The notes beneath the pieces were generated by a model that did no database searches, had not been told where the DNA came from, and saw nothing but the letters and a program-made list of their open reading frames with translations. A DNA stretch of 64,000 nt from Trogon surrucura (taxonomy: Eukaryota; Chordata; Aves; Trogoniformes; Trogonidae). A program made the position numbers and the translations under genes. The DNA lies in assembly GCA_020746105.1 (NCBI GenBank), contig CM036620.1:3277803-3341802 (forward strand), in the 5' to 3' direction. Of this stretch, positions 38,651 through 49,330 are shown one piece after another. Numbering within the stretch: the stretch's first letter is position 1; each line of letters starts with the position of its first letter.

Positions 38651-39212
38651 TGCTGGTTTTGGCTGGGATAGACTTAATTTTCTCCACAGTAGCTAGTGTG
38701 GGGCTATGTTATGGACTTGAGCTGAAAACAATGTTGATATACAAGGATGTTTGTGTTACTGCTGAGCAGGGATTACACAGAGCCAAGATCTTTGCTGCTT
38801 CTCACCTCACCTGTGAGTATGCTGGGGGTGCACAAGAAGTTGAGAGGAGACACAGCTGACAGCGACTAACCAAAGGGATATCTCATACAGTCTGAAATAA
38901 TGCTCAGTAGATAAAGCTGGAGGAAGGGAGTGACATTCAGAATGATGGTGTTTGTCTTCCCAAGTCAAGGTCATGTGTGATGGAGCCCTGCTTTCCTAGA
39001 GATTGCCCAGCACCTGCCAGCAGAATGAGTGGTGAGTGAATTCCTTGCTTTGCTTTGCCTGCGTGTGCAGCTTTTGTTTTACCTATTCAACTGTCTTTAT
39101 CTCAAGCCAGAAATTTTCTCGCTTTTATTCTTCTGATTATCTTCCTCATCTCACTGTTGGGGAGTAACCGGCTGTGTTTGCCTTAGCTGGTGGCTGGCGC
39201 TGAACAGAGACA
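38651..39212 (+). mobile_element. Avian endogenous retrovirus solo LTR (fossil)
   Basis: A 562-bp LTR starts TGCTGGTTTTGGCTGGGATA and has a TATA-like GTAGATAAAGC near 38,907, a U3/R body ending in the characteristic ATTCAACTGTCTTTATCT, and a degraded CA end near 39,212. I recognise it as an LTR family (ERVL-type, from memory) common in Neoaves. No internal sequence or partner LTR is visible, so it is a solo LTR left by recombination between the ends of a former provirus. It is clearly diverged and probably old. It points toward the galectin gene about 3 kb downstream. Confidence 0.85.
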
Positions 39213-42049
39213 GGCAGTGCAAGACAAACCAGGCCTAGATATGTAAGAGCCAGCAGAGCTGCCCTCCGCACCTCCTGTCACAAAGGCTAGAGAATGTATC
39301 AAAAGGCACTGAGTTAGCCAACAGCATATGTGTTTTTAGACCTTCCAAAAACAGGGGTAAGTTATTTATAGTGATAGGACTGATTAGCCAAGGTTATGAC
39401 TTGCCAAGGGCTAGGGTGTATTTTCTCTTACAGAAGATTAATAAGAGTAACAATCAGCATGCTACATCCTTTTTTCCTAAAGCAGATCTGGGGTATTTCT
39501 AGGGAGTTACAAGAAAAACAGACTGTCCAATTGTCTGGCTTCAGCCTGTGAAAGTCAAAAGATGAATTAAGAATGTGGGCTGAGGACCTGGTGTTGGGTA
39601 GGGCCCCATGCCCTCAAGCAAGTGCTGGGAGGGCACCCTTAATTTTTCCCACAGGTGAAAATTCTTCTGGATGAGCAGGAGATGACTCTTCTCTTCCTGC
39701 TTCTGCCACAGCTGCCTGGTGGGTGCAGTGCTCTTCACCAAAAACACACGAGAGCAGTAGTTCCTGGAAATAGGAACACGTACACTGTATGCACCCCAAC
39801 TAACCTCTCTCAAGGTCTCTACATATTGCAATCCATTGCTGCAAGACTTGGACTCCTCTGCTTTCTGTCTTCTGCCCAGGGTTTCCTCTCAGAACATCAC
39901 CTGCTGGTCTTAAGATGCAAGTGCAACTTGCATGGGGCAGCATCTTCCACAGTCTAAGCATACCCTAATCCTCTGCCTACCTGCTGTGAAGTTTTTTCCT
40001 TAGGCACAAATCTCCCATCCAGAAAGCGGCCCACACGAGCTGAGTCCCCTCTCCAAGGGCAGGGAAAGGTGTCCTCTTCCTCCATTACGTATAACGGAGG
40101 GCAGTTGGGTATTTCACCACTGTAGTCTGAGAATAAATGTTGCACTGATTTCACAGAGCTTAAGACCAGGAGTCCTTTAAATCAGGGGCAAGACCAAAGG
40201 GTTTGTTGCTAAATGAGGTAGGCTGCCAGTGCAGAGCACTTCAACAAGTGGTGCAGACTTTGCATATAATTACACAAGTATTTCCCTGTGTCTGAAGGAA
40301 AGGGTCAGAGAAGGAGACTTTGGTAAAGCAAAGCAACTCACACGAAATGTGCATTTCAAGGGAAGTCAATAACCAATACTATGGCAATGCACTATCCCAG
40401 CATCACAACTCCTCTCACCAGCAGCTCCGTCTCCAGAAACCCTGCAGCACTAAAAGGAGGAGCAAAGTCTCCAGGAATTTCACAGAGCTGAATGGAAAAC
40501 AAATAAAAAACCCCCATCCAACCAAACAGAATTTGTACAACCCCTCACACGTGGCAGCAAACAGAGGAGTAACTACACAGTAACTCAGGCAAACAGAAAG
40601 CAGGAGCCTAAAGCCTATCTGTAACACGTGACAGTAGCTGACATTGTGCTAGGGACTGGGGCAAACTTAGGTGGAATCACTTGGGCTTTCTCCAAACTGT
40701 CTGTGGAGGGGGCCTCCTCTCCGTGGTTCCGCACCAACTCTGCTCCTGCAGTTAAGTCCTGACTTCAGGGTGGCTCTTGCGTATGTATAGGATGGTCACA
40801 GAGTTAGTTGTAGGCAAGACCATGTGTGGGATTTTCCCTACTGTACTTTCAGTCAGCATTTTGCCCTCTTTTATACACCCCAGTCACAGGGCTTGTGACT
40901 TTCTAGTTTCAACGCAGCTTGGCTTTGATTCACCCGGAGTCATATGGGACGCTGAAACGCCACGTGAACATTCAGAAATGGGTGTGGGGGATATCTGAGG
41001 CAAAGGATGGTGTCAGGAGTCAGGATGCTGCTTGTAAAAGAGTGAGCAGGCTCTTATGAGACTCCAGCAGCCAGCCTCCTGTGTGGCAGCAGGTTTCCTC
41101 CTGCTAACTAGCTAGCCATAAATCTCTGTGCTGTTTTGTAAGCTGCCCTGTGCAGCCCCTCCTGAAGGTATCAGCAGTTCAGTATCTCACAGGCTAGTCG
41201 TGGCTTAACTAACAAGTAGCACACTGCATTTATATAGCAGTTCTGACTGAAGTTTTGTAACTGGGACTGTGAAGCTGCATGCCATTAATGTCACTTTATG
41301 GGAAAATGAGGCACCTCAGGGCCTGAGGACCTCGCTAAAATCAATCCAAACCTGGAAGCAGCACCCAACCGATGCAGTAAACAGACCCAAGAAGTACTGC
41401 AGCTCCTTCCACCTCCCTGCCCAGCAAAGACAGTCGTTCTGCAAAGGGGAAAAGCCGGCGTTCGGGACTAGCCAAGAGAGCAGCCTCCTTTCTTGCCGGC
41501 TGCAATCATCCATGCCCCGCCTCTTCCTTCACTAACAAAGCATTTCTCTTTTCCCTCTGGAGTCTTTTGCGACTGTAATGGAATCAGGGAGATCGCACTA
41601 CTTTTCAAAAGCTGCAGCCTGAATTCGTCCGTCTGGTAGTGCTCCACGCAAACGACCTTAACTTTCAGGCACCTTTTAAATGCTGGTATAGATTATACCG
41701 AACCCTTGGGTTTCATTTAACTGCAAGTAGTGATGATTTGTACCCGGGGGCTCCTGTCAGTCCAGGCTCGTTACAGGCATGAGGCCGGGCTGGAGGGATG
41801 CACAGACGCATATTCTCAGAGGCTGTCACTTTGCAGCAGTAACACGAGGACTCCAGCCCGTATTTTAGACAGAGATCACTTAACAAAAAGCAGACGCAGG
41901 CACTCGGGCTCCGGGATAAGAGCCAACACGGCGCTGCACAACAACTAGAGCAGCTTACAGTAAGGATTTCTAGGATCACGCAGAACCACACGATCACTAG
42001 CTTTTAAAATCACACACGTCGTGCCTGCAAAGAACAATGACCAACAGAG
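39213..42049. other. Intergenic sequence between the solo LTR and the galectin promoter
   Basis: About 2.8 kb of unique sequence. Its short open frames (for example 39,655-39,957 and 41,269-41,535) show no recognisable protein. CpG frequency rises after about 41,400 toward the galectin promoter. I see no other feature. Confidence 0.6.
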
Positions 42050-42251
42050 ATCTCCCGCTGTCCGCTTTAAACGGCCTGGGAAAGCTCCAGCCCCACGCAG
42101 CCTCAACCGATCCCCTTCTTCGCCCCCCCGCCCCTCCATCATGTGATGGTCCTGCCCATTTAAGCTGCGGGAGGCAGCCGGCGCTGTGTCACGCTGGTTT
42201 GCGGAGCAGGGGCTCGGGGGTGTTGTGCCTGGTGACGCCGGTGTCTGCAAC
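42050..42251 (+). promoter_or_regulatory. Galectin promoter and 5' leader
   Basis: A short GC-rich stretch lies directly upstream of the galectin ATG. It contains a C-rich (Sp1-type) run at 42,130-42,136, an M-box TCATGTGA at 42,139-42,146 of the kind bound by MITF/TFE factors, and a TATA-like ATTTAAG at 42,158-42,164. Placing the start about 30 bp after the TATA-like box puts transcription initiation near 42,190 and gives a leader of about 60 nt, typical of galectin-1-type genes. The motifs are seen directly; their use is inference. Confidence 0.6.
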
Positions 42252-44752
42252 ATGGAGCAAGTGAGTGTCTTCTTCCAGCCGGGCTGGTGTGTGCCAAGCA
42301 GGGCTAGGGCTGCTGGGCTGCCTGTGGGTTTTGGGCTTGGTGCCAGAGGTAGGAGGAGAGAAGGATTAGCTGAGAGGAAATGCTAGACTGATCTATACGG
42401 CCGTGGGAGGAACTGTTGAGGCTGGCCGGCCGTTTTTCTTCTCTTATCTAGTATGTTATTCGGATGGGGAAGCTGTTCCAACACGTTGTACCATTGAGCA
42501 CTGTAAAGGTTTGGGTCCATTTGCAGCTCTAGTGTTTGAATATCCTTTATACCTTCTCTTCCTTAAATCTTATATTTTTCTTTCTGGAAAAGTTGCTCTT
42601 GGGTACGTGACTGGGAAAACTAAGGCACCAGCAGAGCCCAGATGCATGATGGTGTACTTTGACCTACCCCTGTTCCCTTAACTTTCCTTTCCTCGAAAGA
42701 CCCCATGGGTTGTGTTTTGGGCTGTGCTCCGGCACTGAACTAGAAATAGAGCCAGAAAACGGGGTTAGTGCTGCAACAATAAGCAGTTTAGTGACTGGGG
42801 AAATTTGACCTGACCAGTCTGTGCGTGGGCAGAGGCAGGGAGTAAGCAGGAGAATGAGCACCATGTGGCTGAGTGCCAGTTGTAGAGGAATATTGGCTTT
42901 ACAGCCACCTGCAGCTGCTGGGCATGGGCCTGCACAAGCCAGGCAAGAATTAACCCAAGTAAACAATGGAACTAATGGGAACTAAGTCTCCCTGCCTCAT
43001 TTGGTGTATGGTTAAACAGACCTCAGCAACATGGCATTTGTACCTGGAGTACAGGCAGCACAGCACGCTATGAGTTATGCCTGACCTCAACAAATAGCAT
43101 CTTCTTGGCTGGGGGAGGCTGGTAATGTTAAGTGCTATTTTAGGGGTATGGGGCTGGGGGAGTGAATAATCTGGCACTGAGGAAAGGGCCAAGCCCTCTT
43201 CTCTGCAGTGGGAACTTGCTGGGATGGGTGGGGTGTTGGTTCTGCTTTACTGGACTGTAGCCCAGAAGTGGGCTCCACTGACGTCTCTCTGTATGCTGTG
43301 GTGAGTCAAGGTAAGAAATTGTTTTTGGTGGCTTCTGTCGCTTGCAGACCCACCTAGGGAAGGGGAGAGATCTAGTGTTAGAGAAGCTTGATAATTAATG
43401 GTAATCATTTTCTAATGGCTGGCTTGTAGGTGTGAGCTTGCTTGTAAGGATATCATCTGTAGAAGCTGGGAAATCAGTGCCTGTACCCTACCTGTGTTAA
43501 GCTGAGAGATGCGATTCAGGACAGTCTATGTTGCTTAGTGGGGTCGGAGAGCCCAGTGGGGTGTTGGATGTGAACTACGATTCCAGGCAGCTGGCTTGCC
43601 TCAACCCTTCCTCTAGTGTGAAATCACAGAATGTTTCTGGGTGTGCTAGAGCTGGTTTGTGCTTCAGCCCAAGCAGGGCTGGTAGGCTCACCTTGGGACA
43701 GACTAACTCCTGTTGTTTGGCCTTGCAGGGATTGGTTGTTACTCAGCTGGATGTTGAGCCTGGTGAGTGTATCAAGGTCAAAGGGAAGATCCTGTCTGAT
43801 GCCAAAGGGTGAGTGAGGAGATGGCAAGTGGATTGATGCGCTGGGGGAAGCCTGAGCTCCTGCTGCATTCCCCTTACTAGCACTCAGTAGCTGAAGCTGC
43901 TGTGCAAGCACCTCCTTTGCATTGCCTGTTTGTTTCCCCAGGTTTGCTGTCAATGTAGGGAAGGACAGCAGCACCCTTATGCTGCATTTCAACCCTCGCT
44001 TTGATTGCCACGGGGATGTCAACACCATTGTGTGCAATTCCAAGGAGGATGGCCTGTGGGGTGAGGAAGACAGGAAGGCTGATTTTCCCTTCCAGCAAGG
44101 TGACAAGACTGAGGTGAGGCCCCAAGGGTGTGTGCAAGGCCTTGGCACAGACCACTAAAGGGTGAAGGGCACAGGTTTTGAATGCAGCTCTCTACCTCTG
44201 TGCTAGGGAAGAAGTAGGCGTGGAAAGGGGAGTACACAATAGGGGAAGGGTCTTGGAGCTCAATCCAACTTGATCTGTTCAGATGAAATCAGCACCTAAC
44301 AGCTCAGATGTGTTAAGTGCTCCACTTTGGCCTTTCTTAGCAAGACACACAACTAAGAGCAATTGAAACACTGACCTGGGTGGGCCCCATCCCTTTGTTG
44401 CAGAAGCTTGGAGATGACCTTGGGGTAGAGCAAAGGAGCTTTGTCCCCTCTGTCCCTCTGGTGGGCAGAAAGGAGGTTGAGCTAGTGGGTATGGCCTTGA
44501 CACCAGCAGCCACCTCAGCTGTCCTGCAGCCAGAGTCAAGGTAATGGGGAGTCAGGCTTGTGAGCTTTGATGTGTTATCCTTCTTGTGTCTCTCTACAGA
44601 TTTGCATTTCCTTCAATGAAACCGAGGTAATGGTGAAGCTGCCGGAGACAGAGTTCGAGTTCCCTAATCGACTGGGCATGAAGAAGATTGAATACCTGGC
44701 TGTGGAGGGTGATTTCAAAGTCAAAGCCATTAAATTCAGCGAAGAGCTATAA
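42252..44752 (+). CDS. LGALS1-like (CG-1B): Proto-type galectin (chicken 14-kDa / CG-1B-like beta-galactoside-binding lectin), four exons
   Basis: The exons are 42,252-42,260, 43,729-43,808, 43,942-44,113 and 44,600-44,752 (9, 80, 172 and 153 nt including the stop). All junctions are GT-AG and in frame, giving 137 residues. The 80- and 172-nt internal exons are the standard galectin pattern. The protein begins MEQGLVVTQLDVEPGEC and keeps every sugar-contact residue: H45, N47 and R49 in HFNPRF, H53, N62, W69, E72 and R74. From memory it matches the chicken 14-kDa lectin (C-14/CG-1B) far better than C-16/CG-1A. It ends in SEEL, slightly longer than I recall for chicken. There is no signal peptide, as expected for galectins, which leave the cell by a non-classical route. 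The family binds beta-galactosides and acts in adhesion and growth control. Its place between SOWAHB and SHROOM3 is not seen in the human locus. Confidence 0.95.
42261..43728 (+). other. Galectin intron 1
   Basis: This 1.47-kb intron begins GTGAGT and ends CCTTGCAG. I see no repeat family or extra exon in it. The first exon ends after only three codons (M-E-Q), as in other galectin-1-type genes, so swapping an upstream exon would alter almost no protein sequence. Confidence 0.85.
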
Positions 44753-44790
44753 CTTGGTTGGTTTTTGTTTCCTTTCCCCCTGCATAGTGA

Positions 44791-44796
44791 AATAAA
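44791..44796 (+). terminator. Poly(A) signal of the galectin gene
   Basis: A canonical AATAAA lies 39 nt after the stop codon, which gives a very short 3' UTR typical of galectin-1-type mRNAs. Cleavage is expected about 15-25 nt further on. Confidence 0.85.
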
Positions 44797-44819
44797 CCCA
44801 AACTTGCAATGGCTGCTTC

Positions 44820-47759
44820 CTCTGCTGTTTTCTGCTCTAATGCGCTTGCTCCTGTGTGCACTACAGGAGTGGGCAGTGGGAGGGGGCATGTATCCATATA
44901 TGTGGTAACTTACACTGTGGCCTTGCAGGTGGTACCTAGTTAAACCACATGCCAGGCAAAGCATGATTTACTGTGAATACAGCTACTTTAGCAGTAGTTG
45001 CTCCCTTGATCCTGTTTGCTGCAATGCTGTTTGGTTTCTTAACTCTGGGATAAGTCCCAGCCGTGCAAGCTCAGATGAGTGTATGTTGGGCCTTTCAAGG
45101 TGTTATCTGACCAGTAAGTGCTGCTCCCATTTCCTTGCTGGGGATGAGGAGCTAACAGGGAACAGGGCATAGCTTGTGCTCCTGCAGATGGCTTTGTTTT
45201 CCAAGAACATGCTCAGCAGTTGGGTGCATTGCAGGTTGGGAGTAGAGAAGAGGAACTAAGTTGGGCTAACTGCATTTGTCAGGGGAAAACCTGGAGTGAA
45301 AGGATGAAGCCTGACTAAAATTTTAGGAGTCAAGTCTTGAGAGGATTCAGGCTGACTGTGCTGCTTCTTGAACTGAGGTCTGGACATTGTCAGAGACCCA
45401 GGATCACGTTATTCTGTGAAGTCGGTGGCTTAGCAACATGTCAGGTGGTTTAGTGTCTATAACACCTGGTGGCTAAGCTCCAGATCCAGCCTGAGGGCTG
45501 TACTGAACAAGGTTACTGGAGATATTCAATCCTGAGTGCATCAAGCACAACTAGTTAGGCGTGAAAGAAGAAAGGATCTAAGCAAACAGTTTCTTCTGCT
45601 TACAACCTCTTGGCCCTGCTCATGCAATGCTTTGGAGTGTCTGCTACTGCTATTCCCCAGCTGACTGCTATGAAAGAGAAGGCTCAAGTTTGGACTGCTG
45701 CTGTGTTTAAGGACCTGATGAAAGGTAAAAAGTTCTGCTGCTGTGGAGAGTTGGTAACTGGCTGTGCTGGTGAGGTCTTCCTAAGCCAAATGCTGCTGAA
45801 GTGGTGGAATTTGACTCCTGTTGGCTAATCTCTCTTAGCAGGGCTGTTTTAGACCATGGATGAATTTGCTGCTCCTTTCAACAGCTGAGCAGTTAGGCCA
45901 GCTGCTTGGGTAGGGGCAAGACCACTTGCAGAGTATTTCAGCCAGTTGATGGCTTTTTATGGAAAGGCTGACAGGCTGCAAGCCTGTCACCTTCTTGTCA
46001 GTGCAATTGCCGAGTGGCAACAACACTGCAGCTGCTGCCACAGGGCTGGGCATCCCCATGAGAGATAAGGGGGTTTGCTTTGCAGGGTGGACCCTCCTGC
46101 TTCACTTGTGTCCTTCTGACAGCCCTTATTATGGAGACTTTCTTGTAGCTCTACCAGAAGGTCATGAGTTTAGCTGTGTCTTCCCAGTCACCCTATGGGT
46201 ATAGACATGGTGACTGTGCATATATAGAGCTCTTCCTCCTTGATCTCCATAGCTATGTAGCTAATGGTAGCAAGGAATTTGGTGTGCAAATAAGCAGGAG
46301 GCTTTCTCAGCACCTGTCCTTCTGGGTTCTGCCGCAGCGTTCACGTTCAACAAAAGTTTCCACTGTGCACCAGCTGGGATGGTGGGGAAGGAGTTGCTGT
46401 AATGTTCTCCTGTGTGGGAGTAGGGCAGAGACAGCATGTGCCCTGTAAGGCAGGAGCCTGACCATGCAGCTGGCCTATCTCATTCAAAAAGGACACAGAT
46501 AATGGTGCTTATAATTCCTGCCCTGCATATACTGCATTATTTGGAGAGTATAATTATAGTTTTTAGAGGTTAGGATGTGTTTATCAGGCAAAAGATAAGC
46601 CTTGCTGATGCTTTGCCTTGTCAAGTAAGTCTTGAGACTTATTTTTTTTAGGTGACTTGTACTTGGGGAAGGTTACGGAAAAGAGGATGGCTTTCGTCTT
46701 GTTTCCTCGTCTATCCCTGTGTTATGTTATCTGGCTGAAGGTAAGGTAATTGATGTGAAGTGTACAACCACGCAAACTACACAGCCTTTATGTTGCAGAG
46801 GCACAGGAGAGCTTACAGGTGGTCCCTCGGCTGTCTCTGTTCCTTGCTGCCCTGATTAGATCAGGGACATGTCTCCCAGCACTGAGGAGTGAAGCTGATC
46901 TTGTTTTGCCCGTTAAGGTGGCCGTCCTGATTTTGAGGTACCTGAGCCACGAGTTCCTGACCACTATGTTCAGGGCACAAACGGTGCCTTCTCAGGCACT
47001 GCCCTCCTCTTCTACTTTCCATACGAGTTAATTAGGCTTATCCTGCTTTCAAACACTGGCAGTTAGCACTAAGGAGACGACAAAACAGGAGAAAGAGTAG
47101 GAAGGAAGCATGCCTTTGCCAGCACTTCCTTCCTCTCGAATTTTTTCCTCCCATGTCCCAGGGCTGTAAATAATCCCATTTTCAAGTGACACTGGTAAAG
47201 AGGCAAAGTAAATGCAGAGTGCTCTGCCTGGCTCCTAGAGAGATGTCAAGACTTGCCTTCTGCTAGAGCACTCAGGAAAGCAAGAAAGCTACGCCCTGCT
47301 GCAGGCAAAGGGTCACACTGAATGTAAGAGCAGGGCTTGTCCCTGCCAAGTATGCTCTCCTGGAAGACCACAGTGAACTCGGCTTGTCAATATCTCTCGA
47401 AGGACCCCGAGCCCTGCTTGCTCTGGAGAGCAGAAAGCACCACAGCATGGCCTAAGGCCATAATCCTTTATAGTGGGTCAGTCTGGCAGTCCGGGATGTG
47501 TCCTGCCAACAACTTGGAGGAAGGATCAGCCCTTTGCTTGCCTGAATGCTGAGACTGAGGTTTGTGTAGGGGAAACACCACCAATCCCTGTTGAGAGGGA
47601 TGCATTTGCTGAATCCTGCGAGTTTGCTAACCTGTACTCAGCCTCCAACCCTGGATATTCACCAGGAATCAAAGCTGCACCACTTTATTTCTTTACAGCA
47701 CCATGGTGAGGGAAAACTGGACCTTGAAAACCCTGAAAAACAGCTCTGAGGCTTTGTGT
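44820..47759. other. Intergenic sequence downstream of the galectin
   Basis: About 2.9 kb without a recognisable gene or repeat. A short exon-like open segment at about 46,917-47,050 sits behind a pyrimidine-rich acceptor-like string but matches nothing I know. I see nothing else. Confidence 0.55.
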
Positions 47760-47990
47760 TAAAATACAGAGACTGGGATTGGCTATTAGAAAAAAAATTC
47801 TTCAGGGTTGTCAGGCATGGGAATGGGCTGCCCAGGGAAGTGGTTGAGTCACTCCGCCTTGAGGTATATAAAAGATGTGTAGATGTGATCCCTAGGGACA
47901 TTGAGTCCAATCATGAACCTAACACTATTAAATCCACCACTACACAATCTTAAGGGTCTTTTCCAACCTAACTGATTCCACAAACACAAA
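47760..47990 (+). mobile_element. CR1 LINE 3' end with an internal inverted segment
   Basis: The plus strand carries sense CR1 sequence: GGCTATTAGAAAAAAAATTC, TTCAGGGTTGTCAGGCATGG, GGGCTGCCCAGGGAAGTGG, GAGGTATATAAAAGATGTGT, and the tail CTTAAGGGTCTTTTCCAACC. Between GGGACA and CACAATCTTAAGGG the expected sequence is present only as its reverse complement (about 47,902-47,942). The copy is 5'-truncated. See findings for the inversion. Confidence 0.9.
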
Positions 47991-48940
47991 CTGAGTGATG
48001 CATGTTATCTCATATATAGAAGAGAACAAATACTCAATTGCAGAAGAGATTAGTTTGGAAGCAGCAGAAGTGACAGGAATTAACATCTGATGTGGGACCT
48101 AAAAGAGTAGTGATGGCTAAGAGAGACCAGCAGCTTTGTCTTCTCAAAAAATAACTTCTCCCTGAGCGGTTCATATTAACTTCACTCGACAGAAATAGGC
48201 CATCCAAATGACTCTGTAGCTGCATAAATGTGCATGTGACACTGTTCATCATAGCCTCAAAATACAGTTGCAGGACAGTGTGAACCCAAAAAGTGTGGGG
48301 GGGGTACATATGTGGAAAGAGTGCGCGAGGGAAGCTGATGGGCAAACCACCTTGGGGTGGGGTGGGGGGAACCCACTGGGTTGCTTCCCAGTGGAATTTA
48401 CAAGAAAAATGGCGCAAGGCAATTTCTTCCAAACAACGCATCCGAGAAATTAACCGATAGGCTACACAAAGTACCAAGGTGACCACCAGCCAGCTTTGCA
48501 ACAACACTCAGTGTGCTGACACATATTTTTCCTTTGTCTTCTCACCTCCCACTCCTCCCTTTTCTTTTTTCCTCCCAACATTTACAAACCCGAGAGAACT
48601 TCTGTCACTCAATTTCAGCAAGTCAGCCTCAAACTCTAAGCTGTGTTATCCCCCTTTTTCGGGCGCAGACCGCAGGGAAACCTTAACCACGCAATTCCTC
48701 TTTCCTGAAGGCGTCAGCACCCGAGGCTGGATGGTGCTGGTGTGGGACACAGCCCCTGTAAAAACTCAAAACCCCCGAGAGGCCTGGCTTTCCGACAAAC
48801 CGTGACATTTTTCCCCCCTTAACCCAACCCCAGACACTCCAGAGCAAGTGCAAGCAGGCAAAAAAAAAAAAGTATGAAAAATATATATATATATACACAC
48901 ATATATGTACTCACTTTTTCTCAGCAGGCTTCAGGTGGGT
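47991..48940. other. Intergenic sequence with G-rich run and AT/AC simple repeat
   Basis: This holds a G-rich run at 48,354-48,380 (blocks of 4, 4, 6 and 3 G), which could fold as a quadruplex, and an alternating AT/AC simple repeat at about 48,880-48,908. No gene is recognisable. Confidence 0.5.
48880..48908. repeat. (AT)n/(AC)n compound simple repeat
   Basis: Alternating AT units pass into ACACAC and back into ATATAT. This is ordinary simple sequence, likely to vary in length. Confidence 0.9.
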
Positions 48941-49330
48941 GTCCTCTCGCAGCGTGTGGAGCTCCTGGCCGGCTGGTCCGCTTTGTCCCTCGTTAGCCCT
49001 GATTACCCACAGGCAGTAGTTGTGAAAACACACCCGGGGTGGGCAGCAAACCCTGCCGGCATTTTTTTTTGTTGAGATTTGGGTGCTTGGGAGGGGTCCC
49101 TGCGTCCCGCTTCCCCTGCGGCCTCCCCTCAGCCTGAGGGCGTTGGGAACCGGTTGGAGCCGGTTGGGGCCGGTTGGAGCGACCCCACCCAGCCCCTCGC
49201 TGAGGTAAAATGGCGCCTGCTGCAAAAAACCGCCTTGGAGAGGGAAGAAAAGTTTTTGAGGAGAGCTGGCTTTACCCCCCCAAAACAGCTCCCGCAACAG
49301 CTTCTCCTTTCCAAACACCATCCTTTCTAA
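48940..49330. promoter_or_regulatory. Orphan CpG-rich patch with a decamer tandem repeat
   Basis: This is a short GC- and CpG-rich stretch inside otherwise AT-leaning intergenic DNA. At 49,151-49,180 a 10-bp unit CGGTTGGAGC occurs three times in tandem (the middle copy reads CGGTTGGGGC). Just after it, CTGAGGTAAAATGGCG offers both a donor-like GAG-GTAAAA and an ATG. No protein on either strand is recognisable. It could be the promoter of a non-coding transcript, or a small GC-rich island with no function. Confidence 0.35.

Noticed and set aside
46917-47050. Exon-like open segment behind an acceptor-like CTTGTTTTGCCCGTTAAG
   Set aside because: It reads in a pleasantly protein-like way for about 45 codons, but two frames are open, there is no matching upstream exon, and I know no homologue.
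48354-48380. Potential G-quadruplex
   Set aside because: One loop would be long and there is no nearby promoter or terminator. G-rich runs like this are common.
48911-49321. A 136-codon minus-strand ORF ending in HLKPAEKK
   Set aside because: It overlaps the CpG-rich patch, where open frames are expected by composition, and I recognise no family.
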